Origin: Astragalus membranaceus
Lineage: Eukaryota > Streptophyta > Magnoliopsida > Fabales > Fabaceae
Reading direction: 5' to 3'
NCBI GenBank assembly: GCA_039519185.1
Contig: CM076846.1
Coordinates: 71,410,666 to 71,474,665 of the forward strand
Length of the DNA: 64,000 nucleotides
Each line of letters opens with the position of its first letter. Positions within the stretch are counted from its first letter, which is position 1. Shown in pieces: positions 12,206 to 24,090 of this stretch. The notes under the pieces were generated by a model that was not told the origin of the DNA, did not search any database, and was given only the letters and a program-made list of their open reading frames with translations. The position numbers and the translations under genes are program-made.

Positions 12206-13233
12206 CTGTGTCTGTTACCAAAATTTCACGTATTCCTCAATTTCGCTCTCCGTTCTCGTCCAATTCGATTTCTAATTTCAATCACCTGAAATCCAGAAAA
12301 TTTCCAACTATTCCAGAGTATATATATATAAAGTGTTTCATTTCAATGATTCATTAAAATTCTCAATAAACCGTAAAACTCCGTTTTAACTCAAAAATCG
12401 TTTTTCCGGTTCTAAGTCTTTCGAAACGGAATTATTGCCTTATCATTTGAAACAAACACAGTTTTTCAGAATACACGAAAACGTCCCTAATCCGTGAGTA
12501 GAACTCACCCGTTGACGAAATCCGAGAGTTGAACCGAGAGACGAGATCGTCGAACCGAAAACAACGAACTATCCCCGCTAGAAATCGAGTTCGAACCAGG
12601 ACAGAGGCTTCCTTTTTCTCAAACTGAAACAGCACTCAATCTTTCACAACTTCCTCCAAGCCAAAATGCAAGCTTGGGACTTCCCTTTCTTAACAGCAAA
12701 ACTGAACATGCAAGAGAAGTGGCAGCTCAAAACTCCATTGTCTTCAACCTTGGAGCTCTAAGCTTCGAAAAAATGGAACAAGGGATAGGAGTAGAATCAG
12801 AAAACAAAAGTAGGCTCATTGAATTCAGAATTGAAAATGGATTGGGATGGTGGAGGAACAACTTACATGCAACAAGGATTTGGGTTGATCCCTCTTCTCC
12901 CTTCCTCCTCTTCCCTCGCGTCCCTCCTCTTCTCTTCCCCTTTCTATTTTCAGTTTTTCTTCCAATTCTGATTATAATGAAGGCTAAGTATTTGAGAGTG
13001 TGGCTGAATGTTAAAAGGGGTCAGCTACTAAATGATTGGGTGTGAAAGTACAATAATGCCCTTCAGCTTAAATATTTTAATTAACCATGACTAAGCCACA
13101 ATTAATTTTGGAATAGAATTTCCTTGGACTTTTCCTCGAATAATAATCCCCGAGACGCGACTAATTATTCCTACAAATAAATAATCGGTCCTAGGCATCC
13201 TAATACGAGTCTTTAAAAATTAGGGATGTCACA

Positions 13234-13248
13234 ATCTCCCCAACTTTT
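13234..13248 (-). other. Polypurine tract of element C
   Basis: The - strand reads AAAAGTTGGGGAGAT directly before the LTR. A little upstream is the sequence TTTTGAGGACAAAATTT, also typical of this lineage. Confidence 0.85.
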
Positions 13249-13282
13249 AAAAATTTTGTCCTCAAAATTGACGAAACATACC

Positions 13283-16200
13283 TTACTGAAAGAGATATGG
13301 ATATCGATTGCGCATGTCTTCTTCCAGTTCCCAGGTAGCCTCCTCGATTGAGAATCCATCCCAGACCACTTTGACAATAGGAATAGTGCTTGACCGTAGC
13401 GTCTTCTCGCCACGCTCCAAGATGTAGCTAGGATAAGGTTGGAATGACAAATCCGGTTGCAGGTCAATGGTATCAACACTCAATGGTTGATGCAGATCGG
13501 GAACATACTTCCTCAACTGAGACACGTGGAACACATCATGGAGGTTCGATAGGGCCGGAGACAATGCGAGGCGATAGGCAACTGGCCCAATCCGCTCGAT
13601 GATTTGGAAAGGTCCAACATATCGAGGACTGAGCTTCTTCGCTCGCAAGGCTCTCCCCGTGCCTATGGTTGGAGAAACTTTCAAGAACACATGATCACCA
13701 GTCTCAAATTCCAACGGTCTCCTTCGGTTGTCGGAGTAGCTCTTTTGCCGACTCTGAGCAACCTTCATCCTTTCTCGAATTAACTTAATCTTCTCTGTAG
13801 TCTCGCGAACCATGTCAGGTCCCAAAAACTTTTCTTCGCCAATCTCCCACCAACACAACGGAGTCCTACACTTTCTACCATAAAGTGCTTCAAACGGTGC
13901 CATTCCAATGCTGGAGTGGTAACTGTTGTTGTAGGAGAATTCGACTAACGGAAGATGGTCCTCCCATTTCCTTCCGCTATCAAGCACACAAGCTCGAAGC
14001 ATGTCCTCAAGAGTCTGGATAGTTCTCTCCGTCTGACCATCAGTCTGAGGATGATAAGCAGTGCTAACCAGCACCCTTGTTCCCAAAGCTTCATTCAATG
14101 CCCTCCAGAATCTGGAAGTAAACTTGGGATCTCGGTCTGACACGATGCTCGTTGGGACTCCATGCAGTCTGATAATGTTCTTCACATATTCATCTGCTAA
14201 CTTGGAAACCTTATACGTCGAGCGAACGGGAATGAAGTGAGCGGATTTAGTCAATCGGTCCACTACTACCCAAATAGAATCATTGCCGGCCTGTGACCTC
14301 GGCAAACCCATCACAAAGTCCATTGAGATATCTTCCCATTTCCAAACTGGTACCTCTAACGGTTGCAACTGACCACCCGGTCTCCGGTGTTCCGCCTTAA
14401 CCTTCTGACAAGTTAAGCACCGAGAAACAAATTCTGCAACCTCGGCCTTCATCCCAGGCCACCAATACATTAACTTCAAGTCTCGGTACATCTTGGTGGA
14501 TCCCGGATGCACAGAGTACTGACTCCTATGAGCTTCTTCCAATACTTGCCTTTTGATATCTTCATTATCGGGAACACAAATCCTCCCGTTAAAGCAAATT
14601 ATGCCATCACTATCCTCGGTGAAATCTGGCGATCCCCTCTGAGATTGCAACTTCATATCAGCTTCTTGAGCTACACGGATTTGTTCCCTTAACACACTGG
14701 CTATCCATATATGCCGCAGCACTACACGATCCCTCTTTCTTACCACCTTGAGTTTCAAGTCTCTGAACGATTCCAACAAAGCCATCTCGTGAACCATTAA
14801 CCTAGCCGTGTGGATAGACTTCCTGCTCAGAGCATCTGCTACCACATTGGCCTTCCCAGGGTGATATTTCAATTCGAAGTCGTAGTCCTTCAACAATTCA
14901 GTCCACCTTCTCTGTCGGTTATTCAATTCTTTTTGGTCAAACAGATACTTCAAGCTCTTGTGATCACTAAAAACTTCGAAACGAGAACCGTAAAGGTAAT
15001 GCCTCCAAATTTTCAGTGCAAACACAATAGCTGCCAACTCTAAGTCATGAGTTGGGTAATTCCGTTCATGAGTCTTCAATTGCCTAGATGCATAAGCCAC
15101 AACGCGTTGATTCTGCATGAGAACACATCCTAAACCCTTCCCAGACGCATCACTGTAAATTTGAAATCCCAATGATGGATCTGGAAGAATTAGGATCGGA
15201 GCAGAAGTTAACTTCTCTTTTAATCCAAGAAAACACTCCTCACAATCGGCGTCCCAAGTAAACGGTTGACCCTTGCGAGTCAATCGAGTAAGCGGAAGTA
15301 CCAGTTGTGAGAAACCTTCAATGAACCTTCTATAGTAACCAGCTAGACCCAGAAAGCTTCTGATCTCAGTCACTGACGTTGGTCGTTCCCAGTTCAATAC
15401 CGCTTCCACTTTGCTGGGATCAACTGCAACTCCTTCCTGGGAAATCACATGACCCAAGAATTTCACCTCGGACATCCAAAAATCACACTTCGACGGTTTA
15501 GCATAAAGTTTCTTCTCTCGGAGTACTCCTAGGACAAAGCGGAGATGCTGGGCATGCTCCTCAACTGACTTTGAGTAAACCAAGATATCATCAATAAAAA
15601 CGACCACAAACTGATCAAGGTAGGAATGAAATACTCTATTCATATAATCCATGAATACGGCAGGAGCGTTAGTCAATCCGAAGGGCATCACCACAAACTC
15701 GTAGTGTCCGTACCTCGTTCGAAAAGCAGTCTTCGGAATGTCTAAGGCTCTTACCCTGATTTGATGGTATCCTGACCTTAGATCAATTTTTGGAGAAAAC
15801 TTTAGCATCTCGAAGTTGGTCAAGAAGATCGTCTATCCTTGGTAATGGATACTTATTTTTGATAGTGATTTTATTCAGCTGACGGTAGTCTATGCATAAT
15901 CTCATGCTTCCGTCCTTCTTCTTGACTAGCAATACCGGAGCACCCCATGGAGAAGCACTCGGTCGAATAAACTTCTTGGAAATTACTTCCTCAAGTTGGG
16001 ACTTCAATTCCTTCAGTTCGAGAGGAGACATCCTATACGGTGCTATGGATATTGGCCCTGTACCAGGCGCCAAGTCTATAGAGAATTCCACCTCTCGTTC
16101 TGGAGGCAAAGAGGAGACTTCCTCGGGAAAGACATCTAAGAATTCATTAACAACTTGAATAGACGGTAAATCCAAATCAGCTTCAGTTGATGCAGACAAA

Positions 16201-17696
16201 ATAACAACAAAAGCTTCCGCACCTTGGAATAGAGACTGGCTGGCTGAAGCGAATGAAATAACACCATCATCTGCAGGCGGTGAATGTTCAGCTACTTCAG
16301 AAGGAAAATTAATTGCACGATTGAAACAGTCAATCGTAATGTGGTTGGAAGTCATCCAATTCATTCCCAACACTATCTCCATTCCTCTCATAGGCAGACA
16401 GATAAAATCAACGACAAAGTCCCTGCCTTCTATGGTGAGCAGACAGTTAAGGCATAATGATTGGGTTCGCACACGACCCTTTGCAGCCGTAAGGATAGAT
16501 ATTGGCTCGGATATAGGAGATACTATTAATCCTAGCCGTTCAGCACATGCTTCAGAGATAAAACAATGAGTAGCACCAGAGTCATACAAAATATTAACAG
16601 TTTGATTAAAGAGAGAACCTGTACCCCTTATAAGGTTATCAGCTGGTTTGATGGTCTTAGCATCCAAAGTATTGACTCGGGCCTGTCTCGGAGCATCAGG
16701 AGACTCTAAGAAAGCTTTCCTTGACGGGCAATTATTAGCATAATGGCCCACTTCTTTGCAAAGGTAACATTGGTTCGGTCCCACCTGGCAATTTCCTTTA
16801 TGAAACTTCTTGCACACATGACATCGGTCATATCCTGCAGAGTCTCTTGACTGCACTCGTTTCCCTTTGTCTGAATTCCCTTTATACCTCGGGTTTGAAG
16901 AAGTTGGCTCATTACCCTTCTTCTTATCCTTCCAGAAATCTTTCCTCTCAGCATACATTCTTTTAAGATCGCTCTCAGCGGAATGAGCTTGTTGAACCAA
17001 AGCAGGGTAAGTGGTCATGGAATAAGAACTGAGACCCTGATTCACATCGCCTCTAAGACCTTGTCTGAACATCACCATTTTCCACTTATCATCAGGAGCG
17101 GTGGTCCCCAATTCATAGAATTGTGACAACCTCTCAAATTTGGCAGCATATTCTCCAACTGTCATCTCTCCCTGTTTCAAACTCAGAAATTCCATCTGCT
17201 TGTCAAGTCTTTGGGAGTCGGGAAAATAATGACCCAAAAACAACTCCTTGAAGTTATTCCACTCAAGAGGAGTTCCCTGAGTTTGTAGCATCCTACGAGC
17301 ATTAACCCACCAGGTGTGAGCATCCTCGTCCAGAGCGTTAGCAGCACAAATTACCTTTTCTCCTTCATTGCATTGCAAGGTATCAAAGATCCGTTCCATG
17401 GCATCCACCCAGAAATGGGCTTTCATTGCCTCGGATCCTCCTCTGAAGGTTGGGGGTTTCATATTCAGAAACCGGAAATACACTCTGTTGGGATCCTCAG
17501 GTGTTGGCACATTGACCGGCTCAGCTGGTTGTGGTTGAGGCATCTGATGTATCTGCTGCATTTGAGCCATTTGAGCCATCTGTTGCTGTTGCATTAGCAT
17601 CATGTCATTCATCATCTTTTGCTGAGTCTCGATGACATTCTGCATCCATTCTTGATGAGGATCAACAGGTGGGTTTCTCCTACCTCTTCCAGCCAT
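13283..17696 (-). pseudogene. gag-pol: Element C gag-pol polyprotein with one frameshift
   Basis: Start chosen at 17696 (MAGRGRR), just after an acceptor-like TTCGCAG; a methionine at 17753 is also in frame. In order: a Met/Gln-rich N-terminus, retrotransposon gag core, two zinc knuckles near residues 290 and 308 (the first has non-standard spacing), protease with DSGA near residue 370, RT with FIDD, RNase H, integrase with HHCC and a D,D-35-E-type triad (MDFVMG, SDRDPKF, QTDGQTE), GPY/F region and a C-terminal VKVVW...ATWE chromodomain-like segment ending in YPYLFQ. The frame is broken in RT by one extra base in a run of five T (15787-15791, + strand), leaving ORFs 15783-17696 and 13283-15823. 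Both halves are otherwise intact. Confidence 0.93.
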
Positions 17697-17801
17697 GATT
17701 CTGCGAAGTATGCACAAAGTATTAAGTTGATCAGGCTCAATGTCTAATAGCATACTAAGAAAAATCAGACTTAGAAGACGTAAAAGACTCTTAACATCTA
17801 A

Positions 17802-17818
17802 GTCCGACTAGGTCGAAC
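17802..17818 (-). other. Stem-loop just after the PBS of element C
   Basis: The - strand GTTCGAC and GTCGGAC can pair (7 bp, one G-T) around a 3-base loop, two bases beyond the PBS. D and H have hairpins in the same place. Confidence 0.6.
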
Positions 17819-17819
17819 C

Positions 17820-17831
17820 GCTCTGATACCA
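17820..17831 (-). other. Primer binding site of element C
   Basis: TGGTATCAGAGC on the - strand, two bases inside the 5' LTR. This is the usual complement of the 3' end of plant initiator tRNA-Met. Confidence 0.93.
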
Positions 17832-17833
17832 AA

Positions 17834-20253
17834 TGTAACACCCCGTTATTTCTAACATGTAGAAACACCGAAAGTGCACAGATGCGGAAAATTCAGAGGA
17901 CACAGTTCCTGTTTAAGTATTGGACGTACAAACTTTTTCCGAAATAAAAACATAGTCGGAATAACATTACTTCATAATTAGAAGTTTATCGGTCCCATAC
18001 CGAATGGATTACAATACCCAAGTCCAAATACCAAACGAAAACATAAAACGGTTCATATAACTCATAATCAATACAAGTTCATACAACCAATAAGACAACA
18101 AAAGAACAAGGGATCAAATGACTAAGTCTTCAGCACCTCCAAGAGTATGCCAACTACTCGTGCACAATAGTCTTCCTTTTTCCCTGTTTCTCTGAAAAAC
18201 AACAAATATGGATCGGGTGAGATAACATTATTTCAGTGAGTCCTACCGTGCCCCCTCACTGACACTCGGTTCAATTTATTAAACCGTTACACAAAAGCTG
18301 ACATAACAATGTCTTATTTGTTATTCGAATTACCGACTGCACAACGATTGCTAATCCCGGCAATTCGTGTTCTTAAATTATTAATCGAAATGCCGACTGC
18401 ACAACTATTGCTAATCCCGGCAAATCGTGAATTTAATTTTAACATGATCCGGCTGCACAACGCTTGCTAATCCCGGGAACCATGTGTTTAACCTTAGCAC
18501 AAACCGGCTGCACAACGCTTGCTAATCCCGGTAACCCACGAATTGACCACGCCAAGACGTATACAGGGCCTAGGGTGAGGGCTCATGACTTCCCTTCCTA
18601 GTATGCTACTTGTCGGGTCGTCACCCAACGCAATACGTATGACAATACGCATCAAGTTCTCGAGAGTTAGATAATTTATATCGTTTCGATCACCAAAGGA
18701 TCATTCACATAGTAATCGGATAACCAATATCCATATTGATCTATAATCCGTTTTGATGAATTCATAAGCATCCGGCATTATAATCATTTTCATTTGACAT
18801 ATATAATTATATATATATATTCAGTAAATTCTTAGGTTGGTGTACCCACTCGTATCCTAGGATTTCGGTTCTTCAATTAAATGTGCTTTCGAAACTCTTT
18901 TCGAAATCATAAATTGAATAAACTCAAAATACGGTTTTTAATAAGGCAATTCCTTTTTAAATGGTTGAGAAAGAGATTAGAAAAGGTTCGGGATCGAACG
19001 GAGCGACAGAACGAGAAAACGGAAGTCGGTAACAGAACCTCACGCACGACCCGTGCCCAGGGGCGCACGACCCGTGCGTGGTACACTACTCAGAACCCAC
19101 CTACCAGAAGGAAACGCACGATCCGTGCCCAGGGGCGCACGACCCGTGCGTCCCGTTTGGTTTCCAATTTTGCCAACCCGAAGCAGGCGCACGATCCGTG
19201 CCCAGGGGCGCACGGTCCGTGCGACCTGTGTCTGTTACCAAAATTTCACGTATTCCTCAATTTCGCTCTCCGTTCTCGTCCAATTCGATTTCTAATTTCA
19301 ATCACCTGAAATCCAGAAAATTTCCAACTATTCCAGAGTATATATATATAAAGTGTTTCATTTCAATGATTCATTAAAATTCTCAATAAACCGTAAAACT
19401 CCGTTTTAACTCAAAAATCGTTTTTCCGGTTCTAAGTCTTTCGAAACGGAATTATTGCCTTATCATTTGAAACAAACACAGTTTTTCAGAATACACGAAA
19501 ACGTCCCTAATCCGTGAGTAGAACTCACCCGTTGACGAAATCCGAGAGTTGAACCGAGAGACGAGATCGTCAAACCGAAAACAACGAACTATCCCCGCTA
19601 GAAATCGAGTTCGAACCAGGACAGAGGCTTCCTTTTTCTCAAACTGAAACAGCACTCAATCTTTCACAACTTCCTCCAAGCCAAAATGCAAGCTTGGGAC
19701 TTCCCTTTCTTAACAGCAAAACTGAACATGCAAGAGAAGTGGCAGCTCAAAACTCCATTGTCTTCAACCTTGGAGCTCTAAGCTTCGAAAAAATGGAACA
19801 AGGGATAGGAGTAGAATCAGAAAACAAAAGTAGGCTCATTGAATTCAGAATTGAAAATGGATTGGGATGGTGGAGGAACAACTTACATGCAACAAGGATT
19901 TGGGTTGATCCCTCTTCTCCCTTCCTCCTCTTCCCTCGCGTCCCTCCTCTTCTCTTTCCCTTTCTATTTTCAGTTTTTCTTCCAATTCTGATTATAATGA
20001 AGGCTAAGTATTTGAGAGTGTGGCTGAATGTTAAAAGGGGTCAGCTACTAAATGATTGGGTGTGAAAGTACAATAATGCCCTTCAGCTTAAATATTTTAA
20101 TTAACCATGACTAAGCCACAATTAATTTTGGAATAGAATTTCCTTGGACTTTTCCTCGAATAATAATCCCCGAGACGCGACTAATTATTCCTACAAATAA
20201 ATAATCGGTCCTAGGCATCCTAATATGAGTCTTTAAAAATTAGGGATGTCACA
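17834..20253 (-). repeat. 5' LTR of element C
   Basis: 2420 bp, near-identical to 10814-13233, same TG/CA termini. It should carry the promoter on the - strand. The ORFs inside it occur identically in both copies and are low-complexity, so they are not called as genes. Confidence 0.96.
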
Positions 20254-20258
20254 ACCTC
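20254..20258. repeat. Target-site duplication of element C (right)
   Basis: ACCTC, identical to 10809-10813. Confidence 0.95.
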
Positions 20259-21048
20259 AGGTCTATCCCCCCAGCATGATGGAAGATACCAACGGACTGA
20301 GTGCTCATCTAGGCCCCCTAAAATTTGGATCCACTCTTGAATACTCATAGCTTTCACCTCACAAGTTATAGCATAGTCAATCAACTTTTCCACTCGTATT
20401 GGATTGGTGAAAGCATGAATAAGAAGCCAAGCATACAACAAGTGGGAAGAGCAAGAGATTTTCTTCCTTCTCAAGTCACAATGATGAGTAAGAGCAGAAT
20501 AGGTGTCAGCAAGGATTGCAGGAATTGGATTGATAGGGCTCTTCTCATTTTGAAAAGCTAAGAAGATGCCAATGACAGTCACATCCACATGTTTCTCGAT
20601 CTGCGGGAAGAGAACAACCCCGAAGATTGTTAAGGCTAGGACTTGCTTGAAGACAACCCAATTTTTACTTCTGGCATAGGCTTCCATTAAACCCTCAAGG
20701 TAGCTCTGCGGGAAACCTATCACATTGTTTCTCTTCTGCTTTTGGAGTTTCAGATCCTTTACACTCAATTGTAACAATGCAGCGAACCTCACATCTGTGT
20801 TGTACTGTTCTTGATACCGGTAAGGGAAAGCTTCTGTCTGAGTAAACCCCAAAATTTGCTGATATTCTTCCAATGTGGGAGCCATTTGAAAATTTTTGAA
20901 AAGAAAGCACCTGATTCCCAAAGGCACTATCAAAAGATCCCCGCTCAATCGGTCCCATCAATGCAACACACTTCTTCAGACTAGTCACATCTACCTTGCT
21001 TACAGCTGGGTACCTTGGAGTATACACCGTTTCTCTTCTGGATTCCAT
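20254..21048 (-). pseudogene. Element A ORF1, 5' half
   Basis: Begins at MESRRETVYTPRYP (21048), chosen because element B has a similar open stretch ahead of the same motif. After about 45 codons the frame changes within 20905-20935, just before the conserved motif MAPTLEEYQQIL; the region looks like a 1-base indel near a run of A. The rest (to 20254) aligns with B's ORF1 through VVLFP, LAFQ, ILADTY and WYLPS. It ends at the insertion of C and resumes at 10813 in frame across the duplicated ACCTC. No known function. Confidence 0.75.
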
Positions 21049-22262
21049 GTCGTATCTATGACAAGATTTCTTATTACTTATGATCCTCAGCAAGCAAACC
21101 ATGATGAAATGCAAAGATGCATGCGAAAATTGTCGAAAATGTATGTTTTATGCAAAGGATGTATGCAAATGATGATGATGTTTTACGCCTATGCAACTTA
21201 GAGAAAAGTCCTTATTGGCAGTGATTCAAAAATTTTTTTGGAAAATGCGGGCCGTACGTTATTTCATATGGACCGGTAAGAGAAAGGCTACAACGGTAAC
21301 TCTTTCTCGCTTTTTTGAAAATAAAGTGGGCCATATGTCACTTCGTATGGACCGGCAAAAGAGAGGCTACAACGACAACTCTTTCTTCTTTTTCTCTTTT
21401 GAAAATCTTCTTCTTTTTTCTATTAGGAAAGACATGCCTAAACTACAATGCAACATACAATTTGTATGCCCTTGTGTCCTACAAAAGGTGGGGGAACCTA
21501 GGCTCTAAGGCAACTCAAAAGGGATCCTCCCATGTAGTTCTAAACACTTCCTCACAATGGCTACCAGAGCTAAATCTCTCTCATGATAACACCCACAACG
21601 ATGGAATGCCATCTGGTGTGAGGTACCATAAAAGAGCATACTCTGGCTGAAACTTTCGTGAGAGTCAGAAGGACAATGGTCCAATTGCCAGTCATTACTC
21701 ATTTCCACTCTCCTAAGTTTTGTCAGACCAGGTTTTAGGCCCCTCTCAAAGCACATAATCATAAGGGTATGAGTGTGTGTGGCAAGGACATACCACTTAA
21801 AACTACCCAACACATATCACCCCACCTGCAAATGAAAACCCAGAACAGTCTAGCCAAAAGCAAGCAATAACATGTTGTCTACCCTAGGGTTTAATATCAA
21901 ATAAGCTAGCCTAGGGTTTCAACAACAATCAAGTGCATTGCTTACCTCAAGAAAGGGAGCCAAGAAGAGGGGATCATGATAGAATTGGGGAGAAATGCAT
22001 GAGCTTACCACTCATGCATTTGATTCGAGTGGTATGTCCTTGCCACACACACTCATACCCTTATGAGGGTACTAAGCACATAAGCAAGGAGGAGGAAGTA
22101 AAAACAAACATGGAAGAAAAGAAAACAAATGCACATGCATACAACATGATAAGAAAGAAAAGGAAACTGAAAGGGATAGAAGCAAACAAGGTATCCAAAT
22201 CAAATCAATAACACAAACCACACATTTAATTAATTAGGCTTGACCCACTTAAAAAGGAAACT
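21049..22262. other. Untranslated leader of element A
   Basis: About 1.2 kb between PBS and ORF1 with no gene. It contains a roughly 80-bp imperfect duplication (near 21245-21310 and 21325-21395) and a 39-bp perfect inverted repeat listed separately. Confidence 0.65.
21759..22066. repeat. Perfect 39-bp inverted repeat in the leader of element A
   Basis: Arms 21759-21797 and 22028-22066 are exact reverse complements (left arm contains GTGTGTGTGGCAAGGACATA) separated by 230 bp. In RNA they would form a long stem enclosing part of the leader. Confidence 0.93.
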
Positions 22263-22280
22263 TCCCTAGTGAAGTCGCCA
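22263..22280 (-). other. Primer binding site of element A
   Basis: The - strand reads TGGCGACTTCACTAGGGA, two bases after the LTR end. Element B has the same sequence with one change. Ogre elements are reported, from memory, to use tRNA-Arg; I could not check the tRNA match. Confidence 0.75.
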
Positions 22281-22341
22281 GCTGTTGCACCCGAAAAGGT
22301 CCCTGAGGGGATTTTTCTTCGTTTATAACTTTTTAAAACAA

Positions 22342-22352
22342 TGAAGTCGCCA
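22342..22352 (-). other. Second PBS-like sequence in U5 of element A
   Basis: TGGCGACTTCA on the - strand, the same sense as the first 11 bases of the PBS, about 60 bp inside the LTR end. Element B has TGGCGGCTTCA at the matching place. Confidence 0.8.
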
Positions 22353-22739
22353 CCAATATTTTTTATAAGGAAAATATTGAAGAAAAACCTTTTTGGAAAG
22401 CGGATGGCCTTTTGGAAAACCGGAGGATTTGGGTTCGGGGGTCGGTTAGGCATGGGGAAGGTATTAGCACCCTACACCTCCTTTCTACCGAAAGGTAACC
22501 TTTAATTAAACGTGTGGTTTTAAGTGTTGATTTGGAAAATACTTAAATTTGCCTCAAAGGGAATGAGAAGACTTAATGAAATTTTTTTATTTTTGGCGCT
22601 TGACGAGAGTTAGCCGCTCGCTCCTACGTATCTCCCGGTGCGATGGAGAATTCAAAGCTACGTAGGTCTTGTTTGTCCTGAAAAAAGGTTTTTGTCTTTT
22701 ATCTTGTTTAGGTGAGTTTTCGCAATAGGAATGAGGATT

Positions 22740-23140
22740 CGCGATGACCAAGCAACAACGGTTTAGAGTGGTCACACTACTAACTCTTTTGAAAATAAAA
22801 TCATCATTAACAACCAAACGGCAACGGCGCAAGTGATCATTAATGATAATCGGTTTTGCTTTTGATTCGAGTGTTCGCGATGACCAAACAACAACGGTTT
22901 AGAGTGGCCGCGCTACTAACTCTTTTGAAAATGAAATCATCATTAACAACCAAACGGCAACGGCGCGAGTGATCACTAATGATAATCGGTTTTATTTAAG
23001 TTGGAGTGTTCATGAAGACCAAACAACAACGGTTTAGAGTGGTCACACTACTAATTCCTTTGAAAATGAAATTATCGTTAACAACCAAACGGCAACGGCG
23101 CGAGTGATCATTAATGATAATTGGTTCTTACTTTAGGTAA
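22740..23140. repeat. Tandem repeat, three copies of about 136 bp
   Basis: Copies begin near 22743, 22879 and 23014 and share ACAACGGTTTAGAGTGG and ACCAAACGGCAACGGCGC. Confidence 0.9.
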
Positions 23141-23489
23141 TCAAAAGGGTTTCCGCAATCGAATTGATTTTTGGTTTGTGAGATGGCTTTTTGATGTTTG
23201 AAAGTGTTTTTGGTTATGAAAAAGATTTGAAATTGTAACTGTTACTAACGAGTAACAAATTGTAGTATAATTTGAATGCGACATGGTTTTGAGGTGTTAC
23301 TAACGAGTAACAAAGGTTTTGAACTTTGAAGTCGGATTACAAAGTCAATGCGATCATCAAAACAAGCAAGCAAATCGTGAACACCAATTCAATACTTAAT
23401 CACATAACAAGCACAAAAACAAGTATAAATGAATAAGAACACATGTGCATCAAGACAAGGGGGCTAGCCTATCCTTTGCAATTACTTAC

Positions 23490-24090
23490 ATTAACAAGTG
23501 AGAATGCATCAAGACTAGAGTTAGTCCATCCCTTGCCAAAACCTACACAAACTCCAAGAACCAACACCACAATTGCAAGTGAGGATGCATCAAGATTAGG
23601 ACAACCTATCCTTTACAAAACCTACACGAACCCTAAATTACATTTACACAAATCTTTCAAGGTGAATGCCATCATAGGCCAAATTGACCTTCAAGCATTC
23701 ACGCATTATTTAACTATCATAAAAGGAAACCTAAATTTGCGTCTTCCTACTCATTAAGAATTATAAAAGAGAGATTGAATCATTTCTAGGTAATCCTCCT
23801 CACTTAGATCGAGGTGGACTAGGCGCAAGTGAGAGTCACTTTACCAATCATCAACCTAAGACAATTTATAAAGTAATTCATAAGAATAAGCAATCTCATA
23901 CACTAAAAGGAGGGTTGAATCACATAGAGCAATCTTCATCACTTAGAACAAGGTGCACTAGGCACAAGTGAGAATCTCTTTGCCTATCATCGGTTTAAAC
24001 AACACCTAAACTAAAAGGGTTGAATCATATAGAACAATCCTCATCACTTTAAGCAAGGTGCACTAGGCACAAGTGAGACTCATATTGCCT
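23490..24090. repeat. Two further tandem families in the LTR of element A
   Basis: Near 23490-23640 a unit with GCATCAAGAYTAG and CTACACRAACYC recurs three times. Near 23785-24090 a unit with GGTGSACTAGGCRCAAGTGA recurs three times at roughly 100-130 bp. Confidence 0.8.

Larger units (their letters stand above)
10814..13233 (-). repeat. 3' LTR of element C
   Basis: Starts TGTAACACCCCG and ends GATGTCACA in + coordinates; near-identical to 17834-20253. It holds the tandem array near 11303-11520 and the GCACG-type palindromes near 12020-12205. Confidence 0.96.
10814..20253 (-). mobile_element. Element C: chromodomain Ty3-gypsy (Del/Tekay-like) retrotransposon
   Basis: A complete 9440-bp element on the - strand with two 2420-bp LTRs, PBS for initiator tRNA-Met, gag-pol, PPT and a perfect 5-bp duplication (ACCTC). 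The LTRs differ at only about 11 sites by hand count, mostly transitions, so the insertion is recent. It lies inside ORF1 of element A. The order protease, RT, RNase H, integrase and C-terminal chromodomain-like segment fits a plant chromovirus. One frameshift in RT makes this copy non-autonomous. Confidence 0.95.

Noticed and set aside
12674..13045. 123-codon + ORF, repeated at 19694-20065
   Set aside because: Duplicated only because it lies in both LTRs of C and is antisense to the element; no domain.
15783..15823. Programmed frameshift in RT of element C
   Set aside because: Related element D is continuous here, and the change is one extra base in a homopolymer, so mutation or a read error is more likely.
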